Positions 53,056-61,854 are shown, counted from the stretch's first letter. The stretch is 64,000 bases of DNA from Chrysogorgia sp. JL179-B06 (GCA_035772405.1 JAYKKM010000469.1:2668001-2732000); one strand, 5' to 3'. Numbers and translations: made by a program. Notes: a model not told the origin generated them from the letters alone.

Positions 53056-53754
53056 ATGGACAGTAACTTTTAAAGTTAAGTTCAAAAACCTTTTAAGCCA
53101 GAATAGCGTCAAACTATGTCTGATTTATCACCTGGTTGCATTGGGAAATTATTTGTTGAATATACATTAATACCCATAGGCTGGATACTACCTAAAACTC
53201 AAAAAATAAAATTCATCTACCCCAGGGCAGCTATCAAAATACCAAATGAATAAATGATTACATTTATTTATTAAGCTTTGGCACTAAATTTTATAAAATA
53301 TTTACATAGGAACAAGAAGTGTGGCTGGGTAACCGCAACAGCATGTACCAATTACTACAGGCCCACTAAATTAGGTTGCTTAGCCAAATGCTCAACAGCT
53401 CGAGTAGTGGCAAATCAAGAAAGAACACTTACAGTAAGAACTGACAGAAATCAAACATTTTCTGAGGAACATTATGTTTCCCAGAAAATATTTTTGAAAA
53501 TAAATCGCGATTGAGATCATAATATCATTCAATGATCATTGATTAATCAATATATTGGATTGTTGCCATTTACCGGTACGGTATTTAATTATAATTGTAT
53601 AATTTATAGTAACAGAGGCTTGAGAGTTCTGCAAAAATACTTTGCAGTTAACTATCAAACCTAAAAAATTTCTGTAAAATTTTCTGTGAAAATTTCGATC
53701 AAAAATAATTTCTGGGAACTAGGCTACTAGGATCCGATACTTTTTCCACCTCTG

Positions 53755-54674
53755 GTTTAGAGAGTGGTGTAGTGAATCCGTTAATTCCTTTCTCATCTCC
53801 AATAAACGGGCAGGTAATATATTTTCCAGAATAAAATTCAAATAATCCACATAACCAATATAAAAAACCAATTTCCCCTTGGTTAACTTCTTGAAAATAA
53901 GGAACAACTCTTAATATTATTTCAATCATAATGAATGTACCCATCAAAGACAAAATTTCACTCTTTATATAACCATTTAATTCAATATTTTTTCAAATAT
54001 TTAATTCATTAAAATTATTACATAAATTCCAACAACAATCTACAAAAACAAGCGTTTGTAACATATCTTTATCAAATCCTAACCGAGAGCATTAATGTTA
54101 CAATATAATTTTCATTACTTGTACCATAAATCACATTAAGTACCGATAATATATTTTCATCTTTAATAAGAATTAAATAAACCCCTTGTCCATCAAAATT
54201 TTCTCGTAATTGATAATTCATTAATCTTGATCTTGAATCCTTACATTTATCATACAATTTTTTTGTTTAATAACATGGAATATTATTTAAACTATCAAAA
54301 CAATTGATAGTAGAAATTAACGAAGTTTTTCTCGGTTCTCTATGGATAAATACTATATGTTCACCCATTAACTGATCATAAAACATCATATCAATAATAT
54401 GACTATCTAATAAAAAACTATAAAATCTTTTTCCACCATGTTTTTCCCGAAAAAAAGAATGTTCATTTTTTTCTTCTACATATATTATAAAGTATTTATA
54501 ATCATAATCAGCACAACGAAACTGCCAAGGATACTGTCTCCATTCCAAAAAATAAAACGTGGAATTTCGCGTTTTTTCAATCTCAAACAATTCTCGGGGT
54601 AATTCTTGTAGATCAGGATAAATAATATCGTCAAAATCCTTTCCACTAACAGCAATCTCTAACGTCTGTAACAC
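53755..54674 (-). pseudogene. Viral gene, 5' part, plus preceding frames
   Basis: Minus strand. 54674-54267 starts MLQTLEIAVSGKDFDDIIYP and has TFYFLEWRQYPWQFRCADYD, YFIIYVEEKNEHSFF and FYSFLLDSHIIDMMFYDQLM. 54257-54072 has SRLMNYQLRENFDGQGVYLI. 53953-53755 has MSLMGTFIMIEIILRVVPYF, GEIGFLYWLCGLFEFYSGKY and GDEKGINGFTTPLS. The three parts follow each other with single shifts and lead to the piece at 50531-50990 across the hAT-type insertion, so a large gene (about 400-500 codons) is likely. Unknown family. Confidence 0.45.
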
Positions 54675-54693
54675 AATTTTGACAAATACGCTC

Positions 54694-54906
54694 TCAATCT
54701 ACCCTAACGTTTTTTTTATCTTTATTACGTTTCCTACTTGGATGAACAATACACACATCGTCACCATTAAAACGACATCTTTTTTTTTTGTTCTTATGAA
54801 CAGGACACTTTTCTCCGTGAAGACATCTTCCACAGGGAAATTTTGTATAAAATATTCTGTCTAATCGTTCGTCTTCTGTCTCTTGCATTTCTCCAAACAA
54901 AATCAT
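54694..54906 (-). CDS. Small Cys/His-rich basic protein, intact
   Basis: 70 codons, MILFGEMQETEDERLDRIFY, then FPCGRCLHGEKCPVHKNKKK and RCRFNGDDVCIVHPSRKR. A C-x2-C ... C-x2-H arrangement plus two further Cys/His suggests zinc binding, with a strongly basic C-terminus. Its unbroken frame makes it a plausible real gene. Function unknown. Confidence 0.5.
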   Translation of the reverse strand: MILFGEMQETEDERLDRIFYTKFPCGRCLHGEKCPVHKNKKKRCRFNGDDVCIVHPSRKRNKDKKNVRVD

Positions 54907-55027
54907 TTCATATAAATTTTTTTTAAATTTTAGAATATCGTCTTATTCCTTTTCTTTTTATTTTGGTTGTTCGTATACATTGTTTACACTTAGATTTCAT
55001 TTTTTCTTTTTTCTTTTTTATTGGATA

Positions 55028-55037
55028 TCTATATATA
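55028..55037 (+). promoter_or_regulatory. TATA-like element (TATATATATG)
   Basis: 67 nt before the ATG at 55095 of the first member of the tandem family. Confidence 0.4.
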
Positions 55038-55094
55038 TGTGATTCTATCTTCAATTTTTTTTATCCTAACCAATTTGTTTCAGAAATATTATAT

Positions 55095-55494
55095 ATGAAT
55101 TCACAACAACATGTAACCTATCGTGATTGCAGAGAACATAATGGAAACAGATATCTAAACATCGCGATGGCTACACCACCCACCAATACACCAACGTCTG
55201 ATGAATTTGATGAATACTTTGATGATGAAAGTGACTATTTTGCAAGTCGTTTTCTACAAGAACAATTTCCAAACTATACTTATGTGATACAGAATTGTTG
55301 AAATCGATTCAACACCTCCTCAATGTTATTATCTAACCCAATAACATATTGGGTTAGAAAATGATGACGGCCCATATCTGGAAATGTTAATAAACACCAT
55401 TATTGACTATGATGTTTCTCATCTTTTACACAAAGAAATTAAACTAATACTAGATTCTAAAAATTTCATTAATGTTGAAGCATGTAAAAAATAA
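55095..55494 (+). pseudogene. Tandem family copy 1
   Basis: First frame 55095-55301: MNSQQHVTYRDCREHNG, an acidic EFDEYFDDESDYF, then FLQEQFPNYTYVIQNC. The second half is in another frame (55351-55494: VSHLLHKEIKLILDSKNF, EACKK). It matches the intact copy 4 (58095-58448) in the FLQ+-x-P-x-Y-x-Y-V block and in the SHLL-x-K-x-IK block. A shift after the stop at about 55301 breaks it. Confidence 0.6.
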
Positions 55495-55563
55495 GAAAGT
55501 AATAAAAAAAAATTTTAACAAAAAACTCGTCTAGTGTTTTTTTTTTGTTTTCAACAAAACAAA

Positions 55564-55571
55564 TATATAAA
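55564..55571 (+). promoter_or_regulatory. TATA box (TATATAAA)
   Basis: 59 nt before the ATG at 55623 of tandem family copy 2. Confidence 0.6.
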
Positions 55572-55622
55572 GGGCCAACACTTCATTTAATCCTATATTT
55601 TCTGATAATAGAAGAGAAAAAA

Positions 55623-55971
55623 ATGTCATCACATTTATTTTATTATTGTATGAATTATAAAGGTACAACATATTACGACGATGCTCTTACTCCTATTATT
55701 CAAGTGATTTTCTTCAAAAAAACTATCCTGACTATACGTATTTGGTAGAGGATTGAAAACCTGCTACAAAATATGATAAATGTGTTCAAATTGCTAATCA
55801 GAACCCCAACCAAGTCTATCAACTAACTTAACCCTGAAAGTTATTACAGGAGGATCTGGAACACCTATAAAAACAATTATAGCTAATACTGCTTCTCATC
55901 TTTTGCAAAAAGAAATTAAAATAATATCAGATTCAAGTAATCTCATTCAAGTTGAAGAATGTAAAAAATAA
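55623..55971 (+). pseudogene. Tandem family copy 2
   Basis: Starts MSSHLFYYCMNYKGTTYY, shifts near 55700 to a frame with DFLQKNYPDYTYLVED, then LKVITGGSGTPIKTIIAN, ASHLLQKEIKIISDSSN and EECKK to 55971. At least one stop (TGA at about 55755) and one shift break it. The family signature is kept in both halves. Confidence 0.6.
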
Positions 55972-55994
55972 AAATTGTTCGTTCATCCAAAACG

Positions 55995-56003
55995 TATATA
56001 TAA
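55995..56003 (+). promoter_or_regulatory. TATA box (TATATATAA), now cut off by a transposon
   Basis: It lies directly before the TTAA-flanked insertion. The ATG of copy 3 (57639) would be 47 nt downstream without the 1593-bp element and its duplicated TTAA. Confidence 0.6.
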
Positions 56004-56010
56004 GACTTAA

Positions 56011-57603
56011 GGGGGAGTTTACAATGAATTGTACCATCCAGGGCTTTTATGCAAACCATATAAAACTATATATCGGTGGAAAGCTTATAAGTCATAGAAT
56101 GTAGCTACATGTATTAGTTTTCCATAAAGTTAATTTGTAACGTGATACTGATCAAACATTGTAACCCGATACTCTGCACAATCAGAGTGTACTTGAGAAA
56201 AGATATCTTGCTGTAGAATACATGGAATTGAAATATTTTCACATTGATCTAAGGCACAAAGGTTGTTTATAGTAATGAGCATATAACTTTTTGAAATATT
56301 AAATACTTTATTCTCTGTGCTTGTTTAAAATTTGGGTAAATGTTTACCCTTAATTTTGGTCACATTCATCTCAGTATCTTTTGATACAAAAATAACGCCA
56401 AAAAGTTCTATGCTCTTTCCCAACAACTCTTTGAAAGGGATTAATGCTGAAAATTTCAAGTCAATTGGTTAAATTCTTCTCAATATATTCTTTCTCAAAC
56501 TATATATAGAAAGTTCTAAAAAGGTTCTAAATGGTCAATGGCATTCCGCTTACATTAATGTTAGATGGAGAAGGCTCATTTTCGCACGCATAATACGAAG
56601 TTGTTTTAATTTTGTCAATATTTTATCAATATACAAGAGACGAACAGGGCTTTCAGAAATGGCGTGGAATGGTAAATCAGTAGTGAGTGCATGATTAAAT
56701 GCGATGCTTTTGAATAGTATCGCTATATATAGTATTTGGCATGGCTTAAAAACGCCGGCAAGCGATCCAGCTGATGCGAACTCGTCGCGAAGATGTGCCC
56801 TTCGGGAGTCACATATAAAGCAGGAGACTTCTAACTGTTTACAATTAACAGATCCAATGATATTTTGGACCATTTATGCTATTTTAGACCATGCTCATAA
56901 TCAGAGAATGAGATAGCCTGTGAGTGAGATTGCCAGGAGGGACACGACCTGCTTTTCAATTGCCATTACGACCCGAGTGCATTATGGGATATATTTGGAA
57001 AATTGGACAGCACCCAACCAACCGTCCTACAAAACAGCAAACCTATATCACGTCTCGAGGCAAGTCACCATTCAAACATTTCGAAATACTAGAGCCATAC
57101 TTCAATGCATCTATTTCACATATATGAAGTCAAATTTACACATTTTTACTTGCCCCGAGACGGACTTAAAACCAGCCTCCCAATATTGCCACGACCGAGT
57201 GTCTCCAACGAAAAGGAAAAGACGACACGAATCGCGCAGTACTTATATCACACATTTCTTCGTGTGAAAAGGATCGGGATCCGGAGACTTTATGATGTCT
57301 TTACCCAGCTGGTTACCGATAGTTAAGTCCTTTCAGGCTTTCACACAACAGAAACGTACAAATACGTCCGTAACGTCCCGCCACGAGAAGCCATTACGCT
57401 CTAGTGACCAAACAACAACCTCGTTCCCAGTACTTTTCTCACGCGGTTTATCTAAACACTGAGGAAATCAAGGAGAAAACTGGATTTTTTCGAACGCTTC
57501 ACAAATAAAATGCAATAGAGATAATTAAGTAGGCTTCAAAGATTTTAATTCTTCAAAAAAAAGAAAATTACCATTTGAGTCAAAGTTTAGGTTAACTCCC
57601 CCC
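56011..57603. mobile_element. TTAA-flanked DNA transposon remnant (Kolobok/piggyBac-like ends)
   Basis: TTAA occurs at 56007-56010 and 57604-57607. The terminal inverted repeat is GGGGGAGTTTAC at the left and GTTAACTCCCCCC at the right. TTAA duplications are typical of piggyBac and Kolobok. G-rich starts are closer to Kolobok. The interior (56.2-57.5 kb) has only weak ORFs (for example 56920-57267) and no recognised transposase. Confidence 0.75.
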
Positions 57604-57638
57604 TTAACATAAAATAGTTTAATTCATTTCTGAAGAAG

Positions 57639-58053
57639 ATGGAACATTTAGATAATTATTGTATGGAATATATGGTATATCCTATTATGACCATACTCTT
57701 CATCGCTATTATTCATCTCATTATCTTCAAATAAATTATCCTGACTATTTGTATTTGGTGGAGGCTTGCAAACCTGCTACATTATGTAAAAAATGTCATA
57801 TCGTCCCGACAACCATTGTTCCCGCGAAGTCTATGAACTAACCCTGAAAATGATTAGAGGAAAAGAAATTGGAACAACAATAAAAACAATTATTGAACAT
57901 AATGCTATTCATCTTTTGTCTAAAAAGATTATACTTATAAATTGTAAATCTTCAATAATTCCATGTCTCGTTACTTCTCAATCAATTTTTCAAAATGTAA
58001 AAATCACTATATCAAATAAAAATTTTTTGGTTCATCCCACAAAATATATATAA
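57639..58053 (+). pseudogene. Tandem family copy 3
   Basis: Starts MEHLDNYCMEY (57639) and shifts early. The frame 57659-57841 has YLQINYPDYLYLVEACKPA, and 57793-58053 has VYELTLKMIRGKEIGTTIKT, HLLSKKIILINC and IIPCLV. It shows both family blocks. Frameshifts near 57660 and 57800 break it. Confidence 0.6.
58045..58053 (+). promoter_or_regulatory. TATA box (TATATATAA)
   Basis: About 50 nt before the ATG at 58095 of the intact copy 4. Confidence 0.6.
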
Positions 58054-58094
58054 GGTGTTTAAAATAAAAACTTTATCATTACTGGAAAAAAAAA

Positions 58095-58448
58095 ATGTCC
58101 AAATTACATTATCTTAGTGCGTGTGTTAATAGTGTAACCTTTTTTGACAAATACAAAAATACTTTTCAGCGCTATTTTTCATGTGAATATCTTCAAAAAG
58201 ATTATCCTGAATATATATATTTTGTGGAGGATTGCAAACTTGTTACACTATGTAATACAAACAAATGTTTACCACAAATAAATGGCAAGGAACAAGAAAC
58301 CTATGAAGTAACCCTGAAAGTTATCAATTATGGAGAATCTGGAAAAACAATACAAATATTATCGGGGGAAGATGTTTCTCATCTTTTGCATAAAAACATT
58401 AAGTTTATAAATACTGACGAGGACACAATAATTCCTTCTCTTGTATAA
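58095..58448 (+). CDS. Tandem family copy 4, intact
   Basis: 117 codons, unbroken: MSKLHYLSACVNSVTFFDKY, EYLQKDYPEYIYFVEDCK, CNTNKCLPQINGKEQETYEV, TLKVINYGESGKTIQIL, VSHLLHKNIKFINTDEDT. It defines the family: an N-terminal FLQ/YLQ-x-(D/N)-YP-x-Y-x-Y(L/F)VE block, a Cys-containing loop, a T-LK-x-I strand, a G-x-x-I-x-x-I strand and an HLL-x-K-x-I-x-(L/F)I block. It looks like a compact alpha/beta protein of unknown function. Four head-to-tail copies suggest recent gene amplification in the virus. Confidence 0.65.
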   Translation: MSKLHYLSACVNSVTFFDKYKNTFQRYFSCEYLQKDYPEYIYFVEDCKLVTLCNTNKCLPQINGKEQETYEVTLKVINYGESGKTIQILSGEDVSHLLHKNIKFINTDEDTIIPSLV

Positions 58449-58449
58449 A

Positions 58450-58962
58450 TTTATTTTTTATAATAAAACATTTCATGTGAATCATTGTTATTTTTTTTAC
58501 ATGGATTCTTTCTTTACTCTAAAAGTTTTTTATAACAGTTTTTTTTCTTTTTTCCTTTTGTTTTTGTCGATGCTTGTTCTTATAATCAGCTAATTTACGG
58601 GTTCTTTCTCCACTCCATAGTTTTCCCATTTTACCCTGATGTTTTCCTTATCGATATAACGTGGACGGATCATATATTCTACCTTTACGATGGTAGAAAT
58701 CATCAGCATAAGAACGAATGATTTCTCCCCCATATGGAAGCCAATCAAAAATATCATGTCTTGCTTCTTTGAGATAAACAACCCCTTGAAGATACCCGAT
58801 TTCTTTATCTATTACAATTTCACGACTACATTCAAAAAACGATATTTCATTTAATTTAAGACAACTCCGTGGAGTGTGAATTAATTTCGCTGCCTCTATC
58901 AATTTTTCAGCATTTTCTTGGTTACGCATTAAAAATGACCAAATCTTTCGTGAAAAGCGCAT
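58450..58962 (-). pseudogene. Viral gene with C-terminal basic tail
   Basis: 58962-58648 starts MRFSRKIWSFLMRNQENAEK and has CLKLNEISFFECSREIVIDK, EIGYLQGVVYLKEARHDIFD and YADDFYHRKGRIYDPSTLYR. A shift near 58650 gives a frame ending in a run rich in K (KNKHRQKQKEKRKK). A TATAAAAA on the minus strand (59008-59015) lies 53 nt upstream. Unknown family. Confidence 0.5.
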
Positions 58963-59060
58963 ACCACATCTTCAACAAAATAACTGTACATTTTTTTTAT
59001 GATATCATTTTTATAACCTAGGTTTTTACAAATGAAAAAAAATTTCCCCAAAAACATTCA

Positions 59061-59070
59061 TATAAATAAG
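59061..59070 (+). promoter_or_regulatory. TATA box (TATAAATAAG)
   Basis: 46 nt before the ATG at 59107, which is why that start is preferred over the upstream ATG at 59032. Confidence 0.6.
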
Positions 59071-59106
59071 CTTATAAGAAACTATTTTTTTCTTCATTTA
59101 ATAATC

Positions 59107-59361
59107 ATGTGGTTGCGATCAAACATTGATTTTGGAGAAGGTGATTCTTATGATTATCTCGAATATTTTTATCGTGATGTACCCATACAATTAATAAAAT
59201 ACGAACTGGTGATTCCTCCATATGTTGAATGTGGATATTATTTATATCTGACGGATCGTCCTAAACATTTCAAATGTTTAGGATGTTTATGGATGTTTAT
59301 GGCTGTTTATGGATGGAACAAAACGTTTACATTCCCTCTTACCGACATTGAGAGGAAATGA
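59107..59361 (+). CDS. Possible fifth member of the Y-x2-T-Y-x8-I-G family
   Basis: Start MWLRSNIDFGEGDSYDYL. The segment RDVPIQLIKYELV aligns with DDVEIVLVKCEKV of the convergent gene at 59862-59401, followed by YYLYLTDRP against LLFLCDLP. The final signature is not clear (the C-terminus NKTFTFPLTDIERK may be frameshifted). It converges tail to tail on the minus-strand member, 40 bp apart. Confidence 0.4.
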   Translation: MWLRSNIDFGEGDSYDYLEYFYRDVPIQLIKYELVIPPYVECGYYLYLTDRPKHFKCLGCLWMFMAVYGWNKTFTFPLTDIERK

Positions 59362-59400
59362 TATAATTCTTAAAGATAATAGTGTGGAATTAGCAGACAA

Positions 59401-59862
59401 TCATTTATTAATCACTTCTCGACGTCGCAGCAGTAGTAGAGGGAAAGAAATGTTTTTATCTTTGTAAAAATTATTGAAATGTAAAAATACGTTTTGAAAA
59501 AAAAAACTTTTTATTTTAGAAAAACAACAATTATATATATAACACTCTGTTATACTTTTAACAAGTTTTCCAATATTGTCCGATTGATCTAGTTGCGAAT
59601 AGGTATATACGTACTGGCGATCATCCACAGGTAAATCACATAGGAATAATAGTCTATGATATTGAAGCTTGGGAAAATAATTACTGCGTAATATAGGAAC
59701 TTTTTCACATTTTACCAAGACAATTTCAACATCATCTAAAGTTACAATAAAATCTTCATTTCTACAAAACAGAGGTTCATCTTGATTCGGTGCTGCTTTT
59801 CTTTTTGTAAAATATGTTTCATCTTTCGCAAATATAAAAATGTGATCCTTCATTTTTCTCAA
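59401..59862 (-). CDS. Y-x2-T-Y-x8-I-G family protein, right-end copy
   Basis: 153 codons, unbroken: MRKMKDHIFIFAKDETYF, NQDEPLFCRNEDF, DDVEIVLVKCEKV, LLFLCDLPVDDRQYVYTY, SQLDQSDNIG and a divergent tail of about 50 residues. It aligns gaplessly with 14155-14589 for about 60 residues (P-x-FC, L-x-KC, the L-rich strand, Y-x2-T-Y-x8-I-G). Minus-strand TATAAATAG (59921-59929) lies about 67 nt upstream. It sits near the right end of the virus and points inward, as the left-end copies do. Confidence 0.65.
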   Translation of the reverse strand: MRKMKDHIFIFAKDETYFTKRKAAPNQDEPLFCRNEDFIVTLDDVEIVLVKCEKVPILRSNYFPKLQYHRLLFLCDLPVDDRQYVYTYSQLDQSDNIGKLVKSITECYIYNCCFSKIKSFFFQNVFLHFNNFYKDKNISFPLLLLRRREVINK

Positions 59863-59869
59863 CTCTTGT

Positions 59870-60324
59870 CTTTACACAAAAATCTGTTTTAAAATCTAAC
59901 ACTCTTTCCAAACAAGTCTTCTATTTATACTCTTTCAACTGTTTTAAAAAAAAAAATGATTTCACATTTTCCAAAATCAAAACATTTTTTAAATCATTTC
60001 AACCCAAAAAAATTTACATTACTATATTTTCTTACCAAAAACAAAGAACACATCATTTAAAGTCAAGATGTCGGGCGAGTAACACCTCCGTACTAACGAC
60101 AATTCAAGAATATGTTTTTTTTGAATTTTCAAAATTCAATTTTTGATTTTTTTTTCAAATTAATTTTCAATGGATTTATACATCCTTGGATCATAAAAGT
60201 TTTTTATAACGTTTTCACGTCGTCAACATTTTTTCAAGTATAAAGAAAAAACGTTTCTATTTTTTTTCTACGATACGTATGGAATCTGATGGAGGTACGA
60301 TGGTAGGTAGATTTGTATTTTATT
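59870..60324. other. AT-rich right flank of the virus; no gene
   Basis: Holds long A/T tracts and a TATAAATAG for the preceding minus-strand gene. The right viral terminus is somewhere here. A direct or inverted copy of the left end was not found by eye. Confidence 0.4.
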
Positions 60325-60490
60325 ATGTCTATATCTATAGTGGTTATCGTTCACCTTCATGACACTTCCCCTCTCATGGATGCGGTCAATCACGTGATAT
60401 TTTTTAAAACAATTTCACCTTGATTGACCTTCAAGAAAGCTGCCTCTTCGACGGTCACTCATGTCTACGACCACCACTATATATAGACAT
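60325..60490. mobile_element. Short MITE
   Basis: Inverted ends ATGTCTATATCTATAGTGGT (left) and ACCACTATATATAGACAT (right) with a non-coding 120-bp centre. Confidence 0.6.
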
Positions 60491-60714
60491 TAATAACCTA
60501 TACCTATCTATCTAGCAGGAGCGTATGCTCCCTGATTTTTACTGGTCGTACTAGCAAGGGGGTCGCTTTCTACAGGGTGGCCACACCTTAAAACATGAAC
60601 ACCCCCCTGGAAATAAATTTTGGATCGAGCTCTGATTGGTCAATCATTTTGCTACTCGCATTCTGATTGGTCCAGAGCTCGGTCCAGTCTCTTACACATA
60701 AAAATAATAATCAT

Positions 60715-61020
60715 ATAACTACTCGTAGTCTACTCCGATGCTAGCGCATCAGGTTGTGGAGCACATATGTCATTAAATGGGGAAAAAATTTGTCACAAAC
60801 AATGGACAAAAGAAGAAAGTCAGACGAGCTCCACTTGCAGAGAACTTTCCGCAATCGAGTTCGCCTTAAAGTCTTTCTTGACACTTCTTAAACACGCATA
60901 TGTAAAGTGGTTTTCCTATAGTCAAGTAGCATGCAGTATAGCCCGAGTGGGCAGCATGAAAAAGGATTTACATGACATAGCAATAAGAATTTACCAGTTA
61001 TGCCTAGCAGACTTATAGAC
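60715..61020 (+). pseudogene. DIRS-like RNase H fragment, copy A
   Basis: VYSDASASGCGAHM-type start in two frames (about 60724), then WTKEESQTSSTCRELSAIEF, ALKSFLTLLKHAYVKWFS and DLHDIAIRIYQLCLADL. This is the RNase H of DIRS/Ngaro-type retroelements (D in the YSDAS motif, E in the RELSAIE motif). It is followed by a tyrosine-recombinase remnant. Broken by a frameshift after GAHM. Confidence 0.65.
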
Positions 61021-61139
61021 ATAGACGATTGGCAGATCACACAAAAATGCTTTAACATGCTCGAGGAAGCATGGGCACATCATACATTAGATTGCTTTGC
61101 CAACTATTACAAGTTTAGAGATGGTACATAACGAAAATA

Positions 61140-61420
61140 AAGCCAATGGCACCGCGTGTAAAACTAAAAAACAAAATTAAAAAAAAACGCAGTAAAATAT
61201 TTAAAGAATGCCTACAAGAACTTGGCTACGACGAAAAGAAATACGGTGACTACACAGTTTAAGATCGGGAGGAGCCACTGCAGCGGCTAACACCGGGAAT
61301 GTACCAGAAAGATTATTAAAAATCCACGGCCGCTGGAAAACGGACATCGCAAAAGACATGCACGTGCACGAAAGTATTGAGAACAGACTAAAGATAACCG
61401 GTAACCTTGGACTATAATTA
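61140..61420 (+). pseudogene. DIRS-like tyrosine recombinase fragment, copy A
   Basis: FKECLQELGYDEKKYGDYT, then after a frameshift HSLRSGGATAAANTG (the catalytic H-x2-R), KIHGRWKTDIAKDM and HVHESIENRLKITGNLG. Where copy B has DMYVHES this copy has DMHVHES: the presumed catalytic Tyr is His. The N-terminal half of the recombinase is missing. It sits directly after the RNase H fragment with no methyltransferase between. Confidence 0.65.
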
Positions 61421-61764
61421 TAAATAACAAAAATATGAAGAGTTATGCAAATTATACTTGAACAAAAAAACAACAAAAAACGATAAAATCCTGTCGGTGG
61501 TGTGATGAGCATTACCCATGTTACTTCCCATGTTACTTACTTATGCGTTACGTAATTGATTTGCGGCATTTAGGAAGCAAAATAATTTACATTCGTTTGA
61601 GTGTAGCGAAATGGAAAGTAATATATATATATATACAGTATATACGAACTATTCGTGAGAAATGGAACCCTGCCGCGGCGAGATTATCACCCTCGCTTCG
61701 CTCGTCGCTTCGCGACCTCGCTTGCGAGGGGAAAATGTGCATAAAATTTAAGAAAAACAACAGC
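61421..61764. other. Non-coding spacer
   Basis: AT-rich with a GC-rich island (TCGCTTCGCTCGTCGCTTCG, about 61693-61715). No gene seen. Confidence 0.4.
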
Positions 61765-61854
61765 ATATATATTTCTTTGAAATAGGATACAAAGAATTTC
61801 ACGCGACGCCATCTGCACAGCTGACACGCTTGCAAAGCCAAGGCTACATGTATT
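61765..61854. repeat. Direct repeat, unit 1
   Basis: ATATATTTCTTTGAAATA ... AATTTCACGCGACGCCATCT ... GACACGCTTGCAAAGCCAAGGCTA. It recurs at 62325-62400. Confidence 0.85.

Larger units (their letters stand above)
52356..53073 (+). mobile_element. Penelope-like element fragment with inverted terminal copies
   Basis: About 58-bp ends are present in inverted orientation (52356-52413 and 53014-53073). Between them, frames encode KPKDRIAKEQRKDAIYSI, then EYIGQTKRQFRTRLKEQQKA (GIY-YIG-type Tyr-x-Gly), with later blocks CVTNHEIAWENSKI and CHINSAHAPLNR. This is the GIY-YIG endonuclease end of a Penelope-like element. The RT domain is missing. Frameshifts present. Confidence 0.75.
50991..53754. mobile_element. 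hAT-type element carrying a Penelope-like fragment
   Basis: Terminal inverted repeats CAGAGGTGGAAAAAGT at the left and ACTTTTTCCACCTCTG at the right. The 8-bp word GTTTAGAG flanks exactly on both sides (50983-50990 and 53755-53762). The CAGAGGTGG end and 8-bp duplication are typical of hAT. No transposase core was recognised inside. A small Cys-rich minus ORF (51294-51103, DVCKSCLTKFQKG) is of unknown origin. The Penelope-like fragment 52356-53073 is nested. Confidence 0.85.

Noticed and set aside
56550..57326. ORFs inside the TTAA-flanked element as a possible transposase
   Set aside because: No DDE/DDD-type context, no zinc motif; overlapping ORFs in several frames look random.
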